Part shown: positions 46,460 through 58,289 of the stretch, in pieces
Layout: every line of letters starts with the position of its first letter
Numbering within the stretch: position 1 is the stretch's first letter
Assembly (NCBI GenBank): GCA_028023455.1
Contig: JAQFVV010006311.1
Location: forward strand, 3,024,147 to 3,088,146
From: Epiperipatus broadwayi
Taxonomy: Eukaryota; Onychophora; Udeonychophora; Euonychophora; Peripatidae
Length of the DNA: 64,000 bases
Reading direction: 5' to 3'
Notes under the pieces: model-generated
What the model was told of the DNA's origin: nothing
The model's database searches: none
Seen by the model: only the letters and a program-made list of their open reading frames with translations
Position numbers and translations under genes: made by a program

Positions 46460-49430
46460 TAGTATAAAGATTGTTTTATGATTTTATTATTTTTATTATG
46501 TCTACAAGAATATCCCCTAAATGTACAATATTAAGGGAATATTGTACAAGGTATTTATTATTATTATTTTAGTATAAGCTTTATCGTGTGCTGTATATAA
46601 ACGTACGTGCTTGGTAAAATGGAGACGTCAATTGAGGGTTAAAAGGGGTAAACAATTATTTTAAAAGAGTTTCATTACATAAAATCTATAATATATCTTT
46701 GCGTTTTTTTAATGGATTAGAAAATCATTATTTTCAATAATTAGTTAACCTAGAACATAAAGTTTCATTATTTATCTAAGTCAAACTTTTGCTTTGGAAA
46801 TCTGTTAGTATAAATGCACTATAAAAAGATTATTTTGTCTTATCTTGCCAAAGGAAATTATTGCCTTATTTCTCAACCGTAATTAATATGTTTTAAGTTA
46901 TAAATATTATATCAGATATGAAATGTTTATCTATTATTGCGTTTACAGTTAGTAATTAATATTCTTAAATCGTCTGTATTATTATTATACTCATAGATGT
47001 GTGTATATTATAAAAACTCAACTATAATAATGTGTAATTTGCAGGTAAAATGATATAAAGTATATCGGTTTCAGAGGATGGGAATGGACTATTCAAATTT
47101 GAAAGATTAGAATTTGTTTAAGCATGAGTTTATTGTTCTTTATTATGTTTGATAAGAAAAGTGTTTAGTGGCTATTTGTAGTAAAAGTTAATGATGTTTT
47201 ATTGTGTCTTGTGGGATCGAATAATCTCTTTTTCTTGTTATTTGAATATTTTATATGGCAGATTGCCTAGTATATCTTATGGGATAAAATAAAATTCCTT
47301 TGTTATAGAAGTATTTGATAGGAGTGGATTGAATCCTCCATTTTGATATTTGATATTATGAATTAGGGTATGTGAAGCCCAGTATTTTATCTCCCTGATT
47401 AGTTTGGTGATGAGATTTATTCCCACCAGTTTATGTAGTCTCAGAAGTAGACTTGGGAGTTACTGTCTTGTTAGTTATGAAATTAGAATTGTGTAAATCT
47501 TTTATCCCATGTGCTTATAGAATGCTTTCATCTTACTCATAGCCATGTGCCAACTAAGTTATTGATAAAAAGAAGAATAAAAGTAGAATTGATTTTCTCA
47601 TAAAACAGCTGTGTTAGAATTAATGCTGAAGCTTGTTTGATCCATTGTCATTGTCAGTATTATGATTTATTGACACCTTCATAAGTAAACCGATGGGATT
47701 GATTAGTATTAATTATTTATTGTATGACACACAGCATAATGCAGACACAGATATAAAGTACTAATTTAACAGTTATTAAAAGTTATAAAAAATCCATCAT
47801 TAATGCCTAACTTCAATCATTTTGCATTTATCATATTAAATTTCATATCATCAGCTTCCATAATATTTAATCATTACTGGTATAAGCAAGCAAAAGAAGA
47901 CAAATCATAATTAATTAATAGCATTATTCATTTCTGTTTTGCAAAAATAAACAGTTAATTGATAGAATTAATTCCATTTTGCAAAGTATAATTTAATCTT
48001 ATTTTGTGTTGATTCTTAGGTTCAAACCCCTTATTTTAGTTAAGGTGCATTTTAAAGTAAAAATGCCAAGATTTAGATTTATTTTATAATGTAACTGAGA
48101 TATTTAACCTATGTTATGTGTTATAGACTTGTTAGATTAATTAATAATTTAAGAGGGATATAAAAGACAAGATGTTGAATATAAAATAAATTCTGTAGTT
48201 TGTTGCCAGAAATGTAAGGCTATATTATTTCAGTTCCATATGTTTATCAGAAGGAACTGATAAATGAAAACCGTTTTTGTAATAAAATATAAAGATTGTA
48301 TTTTAGTTTATTCTTTAGGGTTAAAGATATAATGTGTTGCCATAAGTCAATCAAAGTGACTTAATAGATGAAATGTTTCAGATAAGAAGTTAGAAAATTA
48401 TCTTGTAATTTCTGCTATTATGTAGGATTTCAACCACTGATGTTAATATATCCAAAACTTATATCTGTACAAATTGTAAAGAAATTAAATGTTTATTTAA
48501 TTATATATATTTTTTGTAATAAATGTTTTATTATTCAAAACTGTATTCATGATTCTTCTTTAACATGCATTTGTGTTTCATATTTCCACACATGCTCACA
48601 CATTTATTTTATCCAATATGATATGATTGTACATTTTATTTAATTTAATGATGAACATATCCAGATATGATGATATTGATTTCCTTGATCCAAACACTGT
48701 ATGAAATGTTAATTAGCTACAAATTCTCTAAAGGTTTATCATTCAGGTATTGTTTAGATAATGAATTGAAATCAAAATGTACCCCATTCCTTTCCCTATC
48801 TAAATATTATTATTTTGTTAGGGTATTGCTTAATTTATTCCATTACTGTCATAATATTAAATAAGAGTTGTTGAGAGGTACAGAATTTAGATTGAGCCAT
48901 GCCATAATAGATTGCCTGAGACATTCAATTATTAATTTAGATTAAATGTTAATTTCAGTTAAACAGATTAGATTAGTGTATAATTAAAATTTAGTAATGA
49001 TAGGTTTAGTTTAAGTTCAGATACAACTTGTTATACATTATAATTTCTAAATGTTACATTTTATTTATTAGTTTAATTTTCTAATATAGTAGAGGTTGTT
49101 CAATGCATGTGGGTGATGGGAGGAGGTTAAGCATAAATTATAGTTTGTTAAATTTACATGATAGAATTTTACCAATTTAGTTCTTGTTTAGTGTAGAATT
49201 TAATAGATATTTTATTTCTTATTCATTATAATATTTCCTCCCACATCTAATGCACATTTTACACCTCATAGACCTCTGTATCCCTCAACTGAGCTAGACT
49301 AAGGTGAAACTTTAATTAAGAGCCTTATAAGTAAATTTAGGGTAAAGTTAGATTAATATTTTATTCTATGATCCATAGAATTGGCACCCCCAGGTATTTG
49401 TGGTTGTTGTTGATCGGTGGTGAGGGGTTA
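46460..49430. other. AT-rich non-coding DNA
   Basis: No supported gene or repeat. Open frames at 48440-48643 and 48667-48864 lack domains. Confidence 0.5.
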
Positions 49431-49460
49431 CAATATATATATATATATACACACACACTA

Positions 49461-50215
49461 AAAAATCAACTCAGATGTTACATGACTTAATTTAAATAAA
49501 CTTGTATTGCAAATGTTATATAAATAGTTTGTAAATAAGCTCTTAACAAGCATTGCAGAATATCCCTAACCCCAGACCATTTTTTGCTACTGGCTTTCTC
49601 AGTGAGGTGCTAGAATATCCAAGCATTATATTAAAAATACCAGTACAAGTCCAACACTTTATCTGAAATTTTCAGACCTCCATATGATTGCCACTCCAGC
49701 TATCTAACTTAAATAGCCATATGGGATTGAACTAAGTTCAGATACACCATATCTTAATAGCTTTAGCAATATAAAATCACCAAAGCCTTAATAGCAAAAA
49801 TAAAATTACAAAAAATCAAGTCAGATGTCATATGATCTAATTTAAACAAGCTTGTATTACAAATGTTATTTGCAAGCTGCTTCTTTAAATTAGATCATGT
49901 GACATCTGACTTGATTTTTTTTTGTAATTTAATTTTTTGCTATTAAGGCTTTGGAGATTTTATATTGTTAAAGCTATTAGTTCAGTCGCATATGGCTATA
50001 TAAGTTAGATAGCTGGATTGGAAGATATATGGATGTCTGAAAATTTCAGATTTTCTGCTTAATAATTAACCATTAGATAGGGCTGTGCTTGTTTTGGTAT
50101 TTTAATCTAATGCTTGAATTTCCTTGCGCAATGAGGAAGCCAGTAGTAGAAACCGGTCTAGGGTTAGGGATATTCTGCAAAGCTTGTTAAGAGCTTATTT
50201 GGAGCTGTTTATATA
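49461..50215. mobile_element. large palindromic foldback element F1, copy 2
   Basis: The arms at about 49529-49855 and 49885-50210 are reverse complements along their length. Examples: AAGCTCTTAACAAGC at the left end against GCTTGTTAAGAGCTT at the right, and GCCTTAATAGCAAAAA near the centre against TTTTTGCTATTAAGGC. The left arm lacks a segment of roughly 30 bp present in the right. A leading direct copy of the centre (ATCAACTCAGATGTTACATG at 49466) precedes the arms. (TA)n lies on both sides. No coding sequence. Same family as 16386-16800. Confidence 0.9.
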
Positions 50216-50216
50216 T

Positions 50217-50430
50217 ATAATAGTACAAATCGATGTCTGTATTTCTTCAAAATAATATACGTAAATTTATAAATAAATATTTTAAAAGTGATAGTTGACA
50301 AAGCTACAAGTTAGTTGAAAGCGCTTCTAAGTGATGGTTATACATATATTTTTTATAAACTTTAAATACTGTATTTTTTATATATATATTTTTTATAAAC
50401 TTTAAATACTGTATTTTATATATATATATA
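50217..50430. mobile_element. internally deleted foldback element F2, copy 3
   Basis: Starts with the F2 terminus TCGATGTCTGTATTTC (50229) and carries the right-arm motif GAAAGCGCTTCTAAGTG (50318). Then there is a 40-bp tandem duplication (ATATTTTTTATAAACTTTAA at 50345 and 50385). Ends in (TA)n and directly abuts F1. Confidence 0.6.
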
Positions 50431-51360
50431 TAATACCTGACATTTTCCAGAAATACAGTAAGTTGGTTTATTAATTTGGGCACCACACTTTGTTCCATCA
50501 GGAAATGAATGAAACCAAGATTTAAAAACTCCCACATAATTTCCACACCAAATAAGACACCCACCACCTAAAATTATAAATATAATATTTAAAATATACT
50601 TTATTTGATAATCTCAAGTTTCTTATAAATTTTGATTATATACAGTGGCAAATTAAGAAAATATTTATTTTTATGATTTGTAATAATATGAAATTATAAA
50701 AAAATAGAAGGAGTCAAAAGAACTTAAAATGTTATATATATATATAAATTCCAACCAGTAACCACCTAAACATTCACAGTAAAATATAGTAATCAATATT
50801 TCTCACTGCTGTCAAGGCAACCTTCACACCTTTTAATAGCAAGAATATATTGTAACATATATAAGGTAGATCAAAAGAATTATAATATAAATTAATTTTA
50901 TCTGAGTCAAAGGGCATGGAGCTGAATAATATATGATTGTAACATAAATAAACTGATCAAAGAGAAAAGAATTGTAATATGCATCTTGCTGAACATGGGC
51001 TATTAAACAAAAGATTAGACTGAGTTATCAATCAGATTAAGTGTCATTGGATTAAATGAAACATATTTCTATAATTAGATTTCTCAAGATATCACAATAT
51101 CAATAATGCCTGGAGACTAGACATTTAAGGTGTCTGGTCTATTTCAAACCCTAGTTAGGCAGCCATTATATCATCAATAAAGAAGTAGAAACGATAAACA
51201 AATTATTAAGGACAAACTATTATAATTCATGAAATAACATCAAGTGGGTGAGTACACTGGTAACTCAATAAAATATCTTCTCAGGTATACAGACAGTAGA
51301 TTTTATCCACTTTCATCTCTTGGTTTGATGACAAGTGCATATTTAAGTAAATAACAAGTG
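50431..51360. other. AT-rich non-coding DNA
   Basis: The minus-strand frame at 50304-50567 partly overlaps repeats and has no recognised domain (a GWFGVEIMW-like segment is not diagnostic). Nothing else supported. Confidence 0.45.
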
Positions 51361-51364
51361 AATA

Positions 51365-51470
51365 TGGTCTAGCAGGGCGCCACTAGATTATCTGAACCCT
51401 GACACAGTTATATCTTATAACCTTTTCACATGTACTGGGTTTGAATCCCTTTTAGGTACTTTATTTCTAA
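51365..51470 (+). mobile_element. tRNA-like SINE relic
   Basis: TGGTCTAGCAGG (51365-51376) fits the A-box consensus at every position. GGTTTGAATCC (51438-51448) fits the B-box with one transition. The 61-bp spacing is longer than in a tRNA. An A-tail or target duplication was not identified. Confidence 0.55.
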
Positions 51471-51663
51471 TAAAAATGGAGGATTTTGCTTTTAGACCCA
51501 TATCACTGTATGAAACAACATTTAGATAAGCATAAAACATCTTTAAACTAAAGTGGAGTATATAAATTCATCAGACAGAAATAATTTCCTAGATCTTAAC
51601 ATAATAAATGGTTTCAATATCTTTATAAGTTTTACTAGCTCAGATTACTATTATTAATTTAGG

Positions 51664-52100
51664 ATGGCAATTCACTCATCCTGGCATGATATAGATGATG
51701 GAATGGTGGTTATTACAATTATTCACAAATGTCAACTATATACCATGAAATCACTATCTATTTATGGCCTTTAAACATTTATCTATCCCATTAATTAAAA
51801 CGTGATGATGATGATAATGATAATGGTTTCAACCACAGCTTTAGGACTAAGCCTAATCATAAAACCTAATTTTATAAAGAAATTCATAATTATTGCTTAA
51901 TTTTAGTATATCTAATTAAATCTAAATAATTAATATTAACCATTGATGATGAATGATCACAACTAATAAAGAGTACTCTCAATGAACTATATACGCCTCG
52001 TTTAATAAAACAACTTAACATTTATTAATTTATTATGAACATATACAGACAATTTAAAGATAAAACTAAGAATTTATATGAACAATAATGATAATAACAA
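51664..52100. repeat. dispersed repeat R1, copy 2
   Basis: Aligns with 20503-20935 (GGCAATTCACT, TTTATGGCCTTTAAACA, GATGATGATGATAATGATAA, CCACAGCTTTAGGACTAA). The two copies differ by many substitutions, so the family is old. Confidence 0.6.
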
Positions 52101-54149
52101 TAATTGATTATTTGACAATCATAATATTAATTTTGAATTCTTCCCCCTTTCCCATCAAATATATATAATGTATTTCAAATTGGATACTAAGTTTGCTAAG
52201 TTTTCAATTCACACAAAAATATTTTTTTTTTTAAAAAAAAACCCTTTTTTTTTCTGCACACATACCTTTATAATCTAACATGTAAAGTAAAGTGGTTAAA
52301 AAAAAATGTTAGTAAAATCGGAAAAAGTAAGATTTCCAGAAAACAGTTTTAAATTACTTTTCTCCCCCTCCCTTCTACACTCTGAAATGCTATACTTTAA
52401 CTTAAAATGCAATAATCTAATATTTTTAATACTACCTATTATTTTACATTCACACACAATTACATATATGCAACAAGTATTCTTATATTATTATGTAGGT
52501 GTATTGAACCCCATTATAACCAAAATATTATTTAAAAACAAAATAATAATAAAAAAATCTTTTACATTTTAACCAACATTTCATAATTTTAGATTAGTAT
52601 ACAGTAATAGTTTTAATATACATAAAATTATTACTCAAGGTTATAATTATTCTTATTGAAGAAAACTATGGTTTTAATCGATTTTGGGTTGCGTTAAAAT
52701 TCTGAGAAAAAATATAAAACTTCATTTCTAAAATTTTAGAATAGTCTTTGATATAATAAAAAGAAAATATATAGTAAAAGTGCATATTACCAGTCCCTTG
52801 GGTTCAAACTTAGCTTGTTTAATGTTCATATTTCTGCAGCAATCATGGTTTCTTTTTTTTGAGGCTTGTAATTATCTAATGGTGATGATGATATTATTTG
52901 CCACTGAAACTTTTTTCCTTCCTTGTTAAGCACAATTCTTCCATTAGAGTATATCAGTTGTTCTCTCATTTGCAATTTTTTTTCTTACTGGGTTTAAATT
53001 CATTTGCTGAAACAATTGTACTAGATGATTCAATTTGTACTAAATGGTTTAATATTTATCAGTCAATTAATCATTTTCCTTCAGCTTTCAAATGAAGGTG
53101 AATGTTTTTTTTTGCTTAAAATCTCGAATTTTTCTTTTTTAATCAGTCATCAGGTGTATAATATTTTAATTTCAGACAAGTCTTTTTTTTCTATATGATA
53201 TGTGGCTCTGTGATGGTCAGGGGTTTTCCAGACGAAATACATCTATTTTAACCTGCCATGCTGTTTTTCATCATCACAAAAAAAAACTATATTAAAAATG
53301 ATTTTTAAAATTGATATCTGATGGAGTTAAAATGATTGTCCTCCTTAGTTTCAATATTTTCTTTTAAAATCTCCCCTACTGATTTTTCCCAGACAGGTTT
53401 TATACTTGATTTTTTTTAGCTAACTTGTTTAATTAGATTCCTAGTGTAACTTTCTCTGGAAACATATTTAAAAATCATACTACCTTGATTTTTCAGACTA
53501 ATCTTGTTTTGAAGGAAAAATTATCCCAAGCGTTTTTTGTCTCACTTGGCTGTTAAAATTTGCACTTCTATAATATTCAATCTCCTCTCTTTGAAGATTT
53601 CTAGCTGGATTTCTGAGTCTTGAGAAATACAGATACAAACAAGAAACCTTTATAGCAAAACCTTTGAGCAAGTATAAAAAAATAATCTAACAGAATTGTT
53701 TTTTTCTTTAACATTTTTAATATGTGTAAATGTAATTTATTTATGCCATACACTCACACACACACACACACTGCCATTCACATCATTTATAAAACTGGCT
53801 GATTACAACAATCTAAATGTTTTTTTAGAAATTATAATTTTAATATCTAAAATCAAATTCTTAATCTTGAAACCTCAAACTATAACTCTTAAACCCCAAA
53901 TTATAATCATAGATAAACAGAATAGAAACAGATAATAATAAAATAGAAATAGAATAAAATATTAGAATTTAGTAAATGTAGGTTAGCTTTGAAGAGAGTT
54001 TAATATTTGAAATAAACAATGATAATTAAACCGTTTACACACACTTCCTGTATATGTATTATTATTTTACTTTTTAACAAAAAAAATTAAATATTGAATA
54101 ATTAAATGTGTGGACCATTCTGTTTGAGTTTTTATCAACACACAAACAA
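52101..54149. other. AT-rich non-coding DNA
   Basis: Open frames at 52306-52572, 52898-53095 and 53696-53935 show no domain. A short (CA)n tract lies at about 53754-53772. Confidence 0.5.
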
Positions 54150-54275
54150 ATAAAGAATATAACTGTTGCTCCACTCTCTTTCTGTCTTAAGCTTTTAGAA
54201 CTGGATCTTGTAGGGTTTAAACTTGGGTGCCCTATAGCTTCCTTTACTATATAAAAATGTGATGATGATTTTTGT
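54150..54275. mobile_element. SINE-like repeat, family S4, copy 2
   Basis: Second copy of 23445-23580: CTCCACTCTCTTTCTG, GTAGGGTTTAAACTTGGGTG, CTATAGCTTCC and AATGTGATGATGAT in the same order. Confidence 0.55.
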
Positions 54276-54350
54276 TCCACATTTTCTTTCATGGACATTA
54301 CTACAAATTTAGCTAATGACTAAATTGTAATGGCATTATATATATATATA

Positions 54351-54510
54351 TGTCCAAAAGATGGCGCTATACCAAAACCGCCGAACAAGTGTAAGATTTG
54401 TTTTACATAAACGAAAAAAGAGTCAGAAATTAACTACCTCTTTCATTTGCTCACCCCCAGATCAGCTGATTTCAAGCTGGTTTGCTATCGTCAGTGGGGG
54501 ATAGAGTATA
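54351..54510. other. GC-rich block between two (TA)n tracts
   Basis: AGATGGCGCTATACCAAAAC and, further on, CACCCCCAGATCAGCTGA lie in about 160 bp bounded by (TA)n at 54337-54350 and 54517-54535. No TIRs or coding sequence. The setting between TA tracts resembles the F-type elements, so it may be another TA-targeted insertion. Confidence 0.4.
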
Positions 54511-54535
54511 GAAACTATATATATATATATATATA

Positions 54536-56690
54536 ATGGTGTGAGATTAAAGAATTTATATGACATATATAAATACCATCACTGGTTTTTACTGAATACA
54601 ATAAGAGTAGAGAAATCAGCAAATTATCATCAAAAGAAACTATAAATAAATATAAATAATGTAGTATTAATAGTAAATAATCATTATTAGTCATCATTAG
54701 CAACTAATTTTATAAAATGCATTTTATAAAGTCTTAGGCTAATCATTATAAAATCAATGCCAATCAAGAAGTATAATATAAAAGAGCAATAATCAATATT
54801 CAATTCACATTAATAGTTTTTAACAATATTAATCATTATATTTTTGTCTTAACTTGTCCCATACATCTTAGTAAATTTCTAGGTTAAATTTATTAAGATT
54901 ATTACATTTTTGAAATACAATTTTCTGTAAGTCAAAATCTAATCAATCTTTACTGTATTTTCATTTGGATGGATCCATATTTCTTTATGCATTGAAATTG
55001 TTATTAAAAAATAAATTCACACAATATAATTTTTTTAAAAAAAATTCTCATAAGACTATGTCTTTTTTCATATCAATATTTATGATAAATTTACTAAGAG
55101 TACTTTTATCTACCAATCTGTTTTTTCGAGTCTAGCGTTAAAATCTTTTATGATAATTTAAAAATGTATTCGAGTATAACAAAAGCATTCAGTTTTTCTA
55201 TAAAAAAAATCGCACATTTCTTCATTAGAATAAGAATTTGTTGAAGTATCATAACTAATTTTAACACTTATTCTGATATATAATTAATTTCTACAATGTT
55301 ATGCATTCATATATTGTTTGTAATGAATCCCATTAGTGTTGCACTTCCAATGTGAGTGCCATTGTAATAAAATACATGTATACATTTCAAAGTAATTGTC
55401 TAACTTTTCTTTTAGCTTCACAAAGACTCATTAATATTAGATAGTTTTATTCCAGTTTATATTTATTTCACTTCAACTGTGACTTACACTGGTAGATAAC
55501 TAAATAATGTCATTAGTGAATGATGGTTTATATTTATAATTAAGGATTTCTTAATTCATCCTACTTTCAATTGTCTACTGATGCCTTGATTAATAATTTT
55601 TACAATCTTCAGAAAACAAAGGCCATAATTTGTTTTTATCTATTCTGATTATAAAAGTAAAAGAAACTTAGCATGGCTACACAAGAATCCAGTCATCTTG
55701 CCTTCAAAAATCTCAAATCACATTTCATTTAAGAACTCTTAAACATTAAAAAAAAAGACATGGTATTTTATTAGAGATAAAAAAAACAGTAAATTTTCTA
55801 GGCTGGATAATTAATGTAAAACGAGAAGGCTTTATTAATATATTTGTTAAACATGCAAATAGCAGCATAATAATAGTAAATGCAATGGCAAAAAGTATAA
55901 AGTGGACATTAGGAAAATACATGGATAAAATGTGAAATGTGGTTATAATTTAAATAAATTATAATTCATAACTTATATAAATTATATCCTTTAATGAAAT
56001 TATGATATAAAATTTTTATAGAATTAGTATAATTATAGTAGCATGTTTCATCTGGTGTTTGGATATAACTTTTGCTAATGATAATATGTAGTATGGACTA
56101 TATTTAAGACACTACAGCTAATATAACTTTTATCAATTGAAATATGTTGATATGAACTCATTCTAAAAAAGTATAAGCAGTAATATTTTAACAATTAAAT
56201 TTGTTACAAACTTGGTGCACCATATATATTTAATGTTTAAAAGGAAGGGATAATCACAGATAAAATTTACGTATAATTATTTAAAATAAAATCTAAAATA
56301 GTTTATGTATTGATTAAGTAATATTATTTAATATTTTTAAAATAGTGTGAAGTATTTAAAGTCGAATTTGATCTTTCTAGGGCAAATATTTTACTTTAAT
56401 TCTGATTTTGACAAAAATATAAATTTTGAACTGAACAACGAAAAAATTTTTTTGTCTAAAACAAATATATATTTTCTTTGTAATAATTTTTATTATAGTT
56501 CATTCCATAAGTTGTTTCTATATAAAAGATGAAAAAAAAATTTTAAAATTATTTTCATATTAATGGGTGCAAATTAAAAAACAAACAGGACAATGATATC
56601 TTAGCTATATTTTTATTAATTAAAAAAGAGAGACTTAACTGTAATTATTTTGTTTTTAAAATCTTTTTGCATGGATTATAAATATTGAAT
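54536..56690. other. AT-rich non-coding DNA
   Basis: No supported feature. The open frame at 56347-56532 has no domain. Confidence 0.5.
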
Positions 56691-56694
56691 TGAG

Positions 56695-56814
56695 ATTAAT
56701 TGATTTTTTTTTCATATGTCAAATGCGTTGACCGGGAAGCGAACCCGGGCCAGTTGCTCAGAAAGCAACTATGCTAACCACTAGGCCATCAACGCTTGAC
56801 ATTAATTGATTTTT
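56695..56814 (-). mobile_element. mini-SINE S2, copy 2 (well-preserved tRNA-like body)
   Basis: ATTAATTGATTTTT occurs at 56695-56708 and 56801-56814, a perfect target duplication. On the minus strand the insert begins GTCAA and continues with a 71-nt tRNA-like body (56725-56795), TTTGACATATGA and an A-tail. The body has a perfect 7-bp acceptor stem (GCGTTGA/TCAACGC), a 5-bp anticodon stem with loop TTTCTGA (anticodon TCT), and a perfect 5-bp T-stem with loop TTCGCTT. The D-stem is poor. A-tail, TSD and no oligo-T terminator mark it as a retroposed SINE rather than a tRNA gene. Confidence 0.85.
56725..56795 (-). tRNA. tRNA-like body within mini-SINE S2 (pseudo-tRNA, TCT anticodon position)
   Basis: Acceptor, anticodon and T-arm fold well. 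The D-stem (GCCT with GCAT) has two mismatches. A-box GGCCTAGTGG and B-box GGTTCGCTTCC are both recognisable. A functional tRNA-Arg is unlikely given the SINE context. Confidence 0.5.
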
Positions 56815-58289
56815 AGTTCCAGAAAAATATAGAAAATACAGACCTTTTCAAAAAAGGACAATTGCTAATTTCTACATTGATAAATTTAGACTCCCAAAGA
56901 AAAAATGGGATATCTTTTCTGTGGTATCAGAAAACCTATATGTGTGTAGACTGCTTGCTTAGTTGAAGTGAAAGCCACCAGAACATGACACAATAAGAAG
57001 CTAACTTACTACTCGTAAAATGCCAGGGTTGTAATTTATTCATACACTATTTTATAAATGCATGAAAAACATGAACAAAAGTAATATACTGACAGTCTTA
57101 TATATGTAGTCTATGCATAAGATCTACTGTATGAATGAATTTATGAAGCACAAATGGAAAAAATTGATTAGAGAGTAAAATAAATATGTCAATAATGATC
57201 TATTATTTCAAACATTAACTTTGTGCTTAATGAAAGAGAATTATTTAACTTTGGCTTCACTGATTTAAGAGTAAATAACTTTTGAACTCTGGGAAAACTT
57301 TTTTAAAGTAAAAGTCAAAAGTTAAAAAGAAAAAAAAATTAAGCAGAGTTTCAAAGAAAATAGAGCAAGGATTTCTTAGCCTAAAATTTTTTGATTACTA
57401 TGTAATAGTAATGTAAAAAAGAACCACCAAAGACCTTTCAAAGAAGTTACGTAATGTTCCTTTATTTTTTTAAAATCTTAATTCACATTTAAAAATAGTA
57501 GTAACTTGATATTTTTTGGAGGTAAAAATAATTAAAATTAATAGCTGGAATATGTTATTTTTTATATCAGAATAAGCATGAGTTTCCATGAATATTATGC
57601 ATACATTTACAATTTAATCATTTATACATTATTAATATAAAATAATATTTATTAGATGTTTAATAATAGAATTATTATCTTCATATTAAAATAAATACAT
57701 ATGTGTTCACTTATAATATATATGACATTTAATTGTATTTCGTTAAAACATAATATTTATTAATTTTTTAATGATCGAAACATTTAATATTGTTAGATAT
57801 GCACGTGTGCCTATAGATATGTGTTCTGTTAATATTACTTACAATTTATATATTTGTAAACTACACTTTAAATACTGATAGTGTAGAGTTTAGATTGACA
57901 ATCTGTGTAATATCAGATACTATTATGAAGTTGTAAATTTATTGTGTTAAACATACAAGAAACAATTAAAAAAATATGTTACACAAATAATTCATTAAAA
58001 GAAATTAATGATATCAGCATGTATCAAGTCAAGATAGTTTAATAATATTCTCTTAACTGATTATATATAAATATTTAGTTGATATTTAGAAATTAGTCTT
58101 ATTAAAGCATAAAAAATCTGATTAGATAATTTATTATAAGCAGTAACATCTCCCAGGTATCTCATATGCAATGTGCCACCTACCTCAATTGTGTGAAAAA
58201 TTAATAAAAAATAGTGAAAATATATACATTGAAAAATATCGGATTATATAAATATATATTGAAATTAACATTATTTTAAAATATTATTG
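56815..58289. other. AT-rich non-coding DNA
   Basis: Nothing recognised. Confidence 0.5.

Noticed and set aside
56725-56795. Functional tRNA-Arg gene
   Set aside because: It folds fairly well, but the target duplication, A-tail and lack of a terminator identify it as a retroposed SINE.
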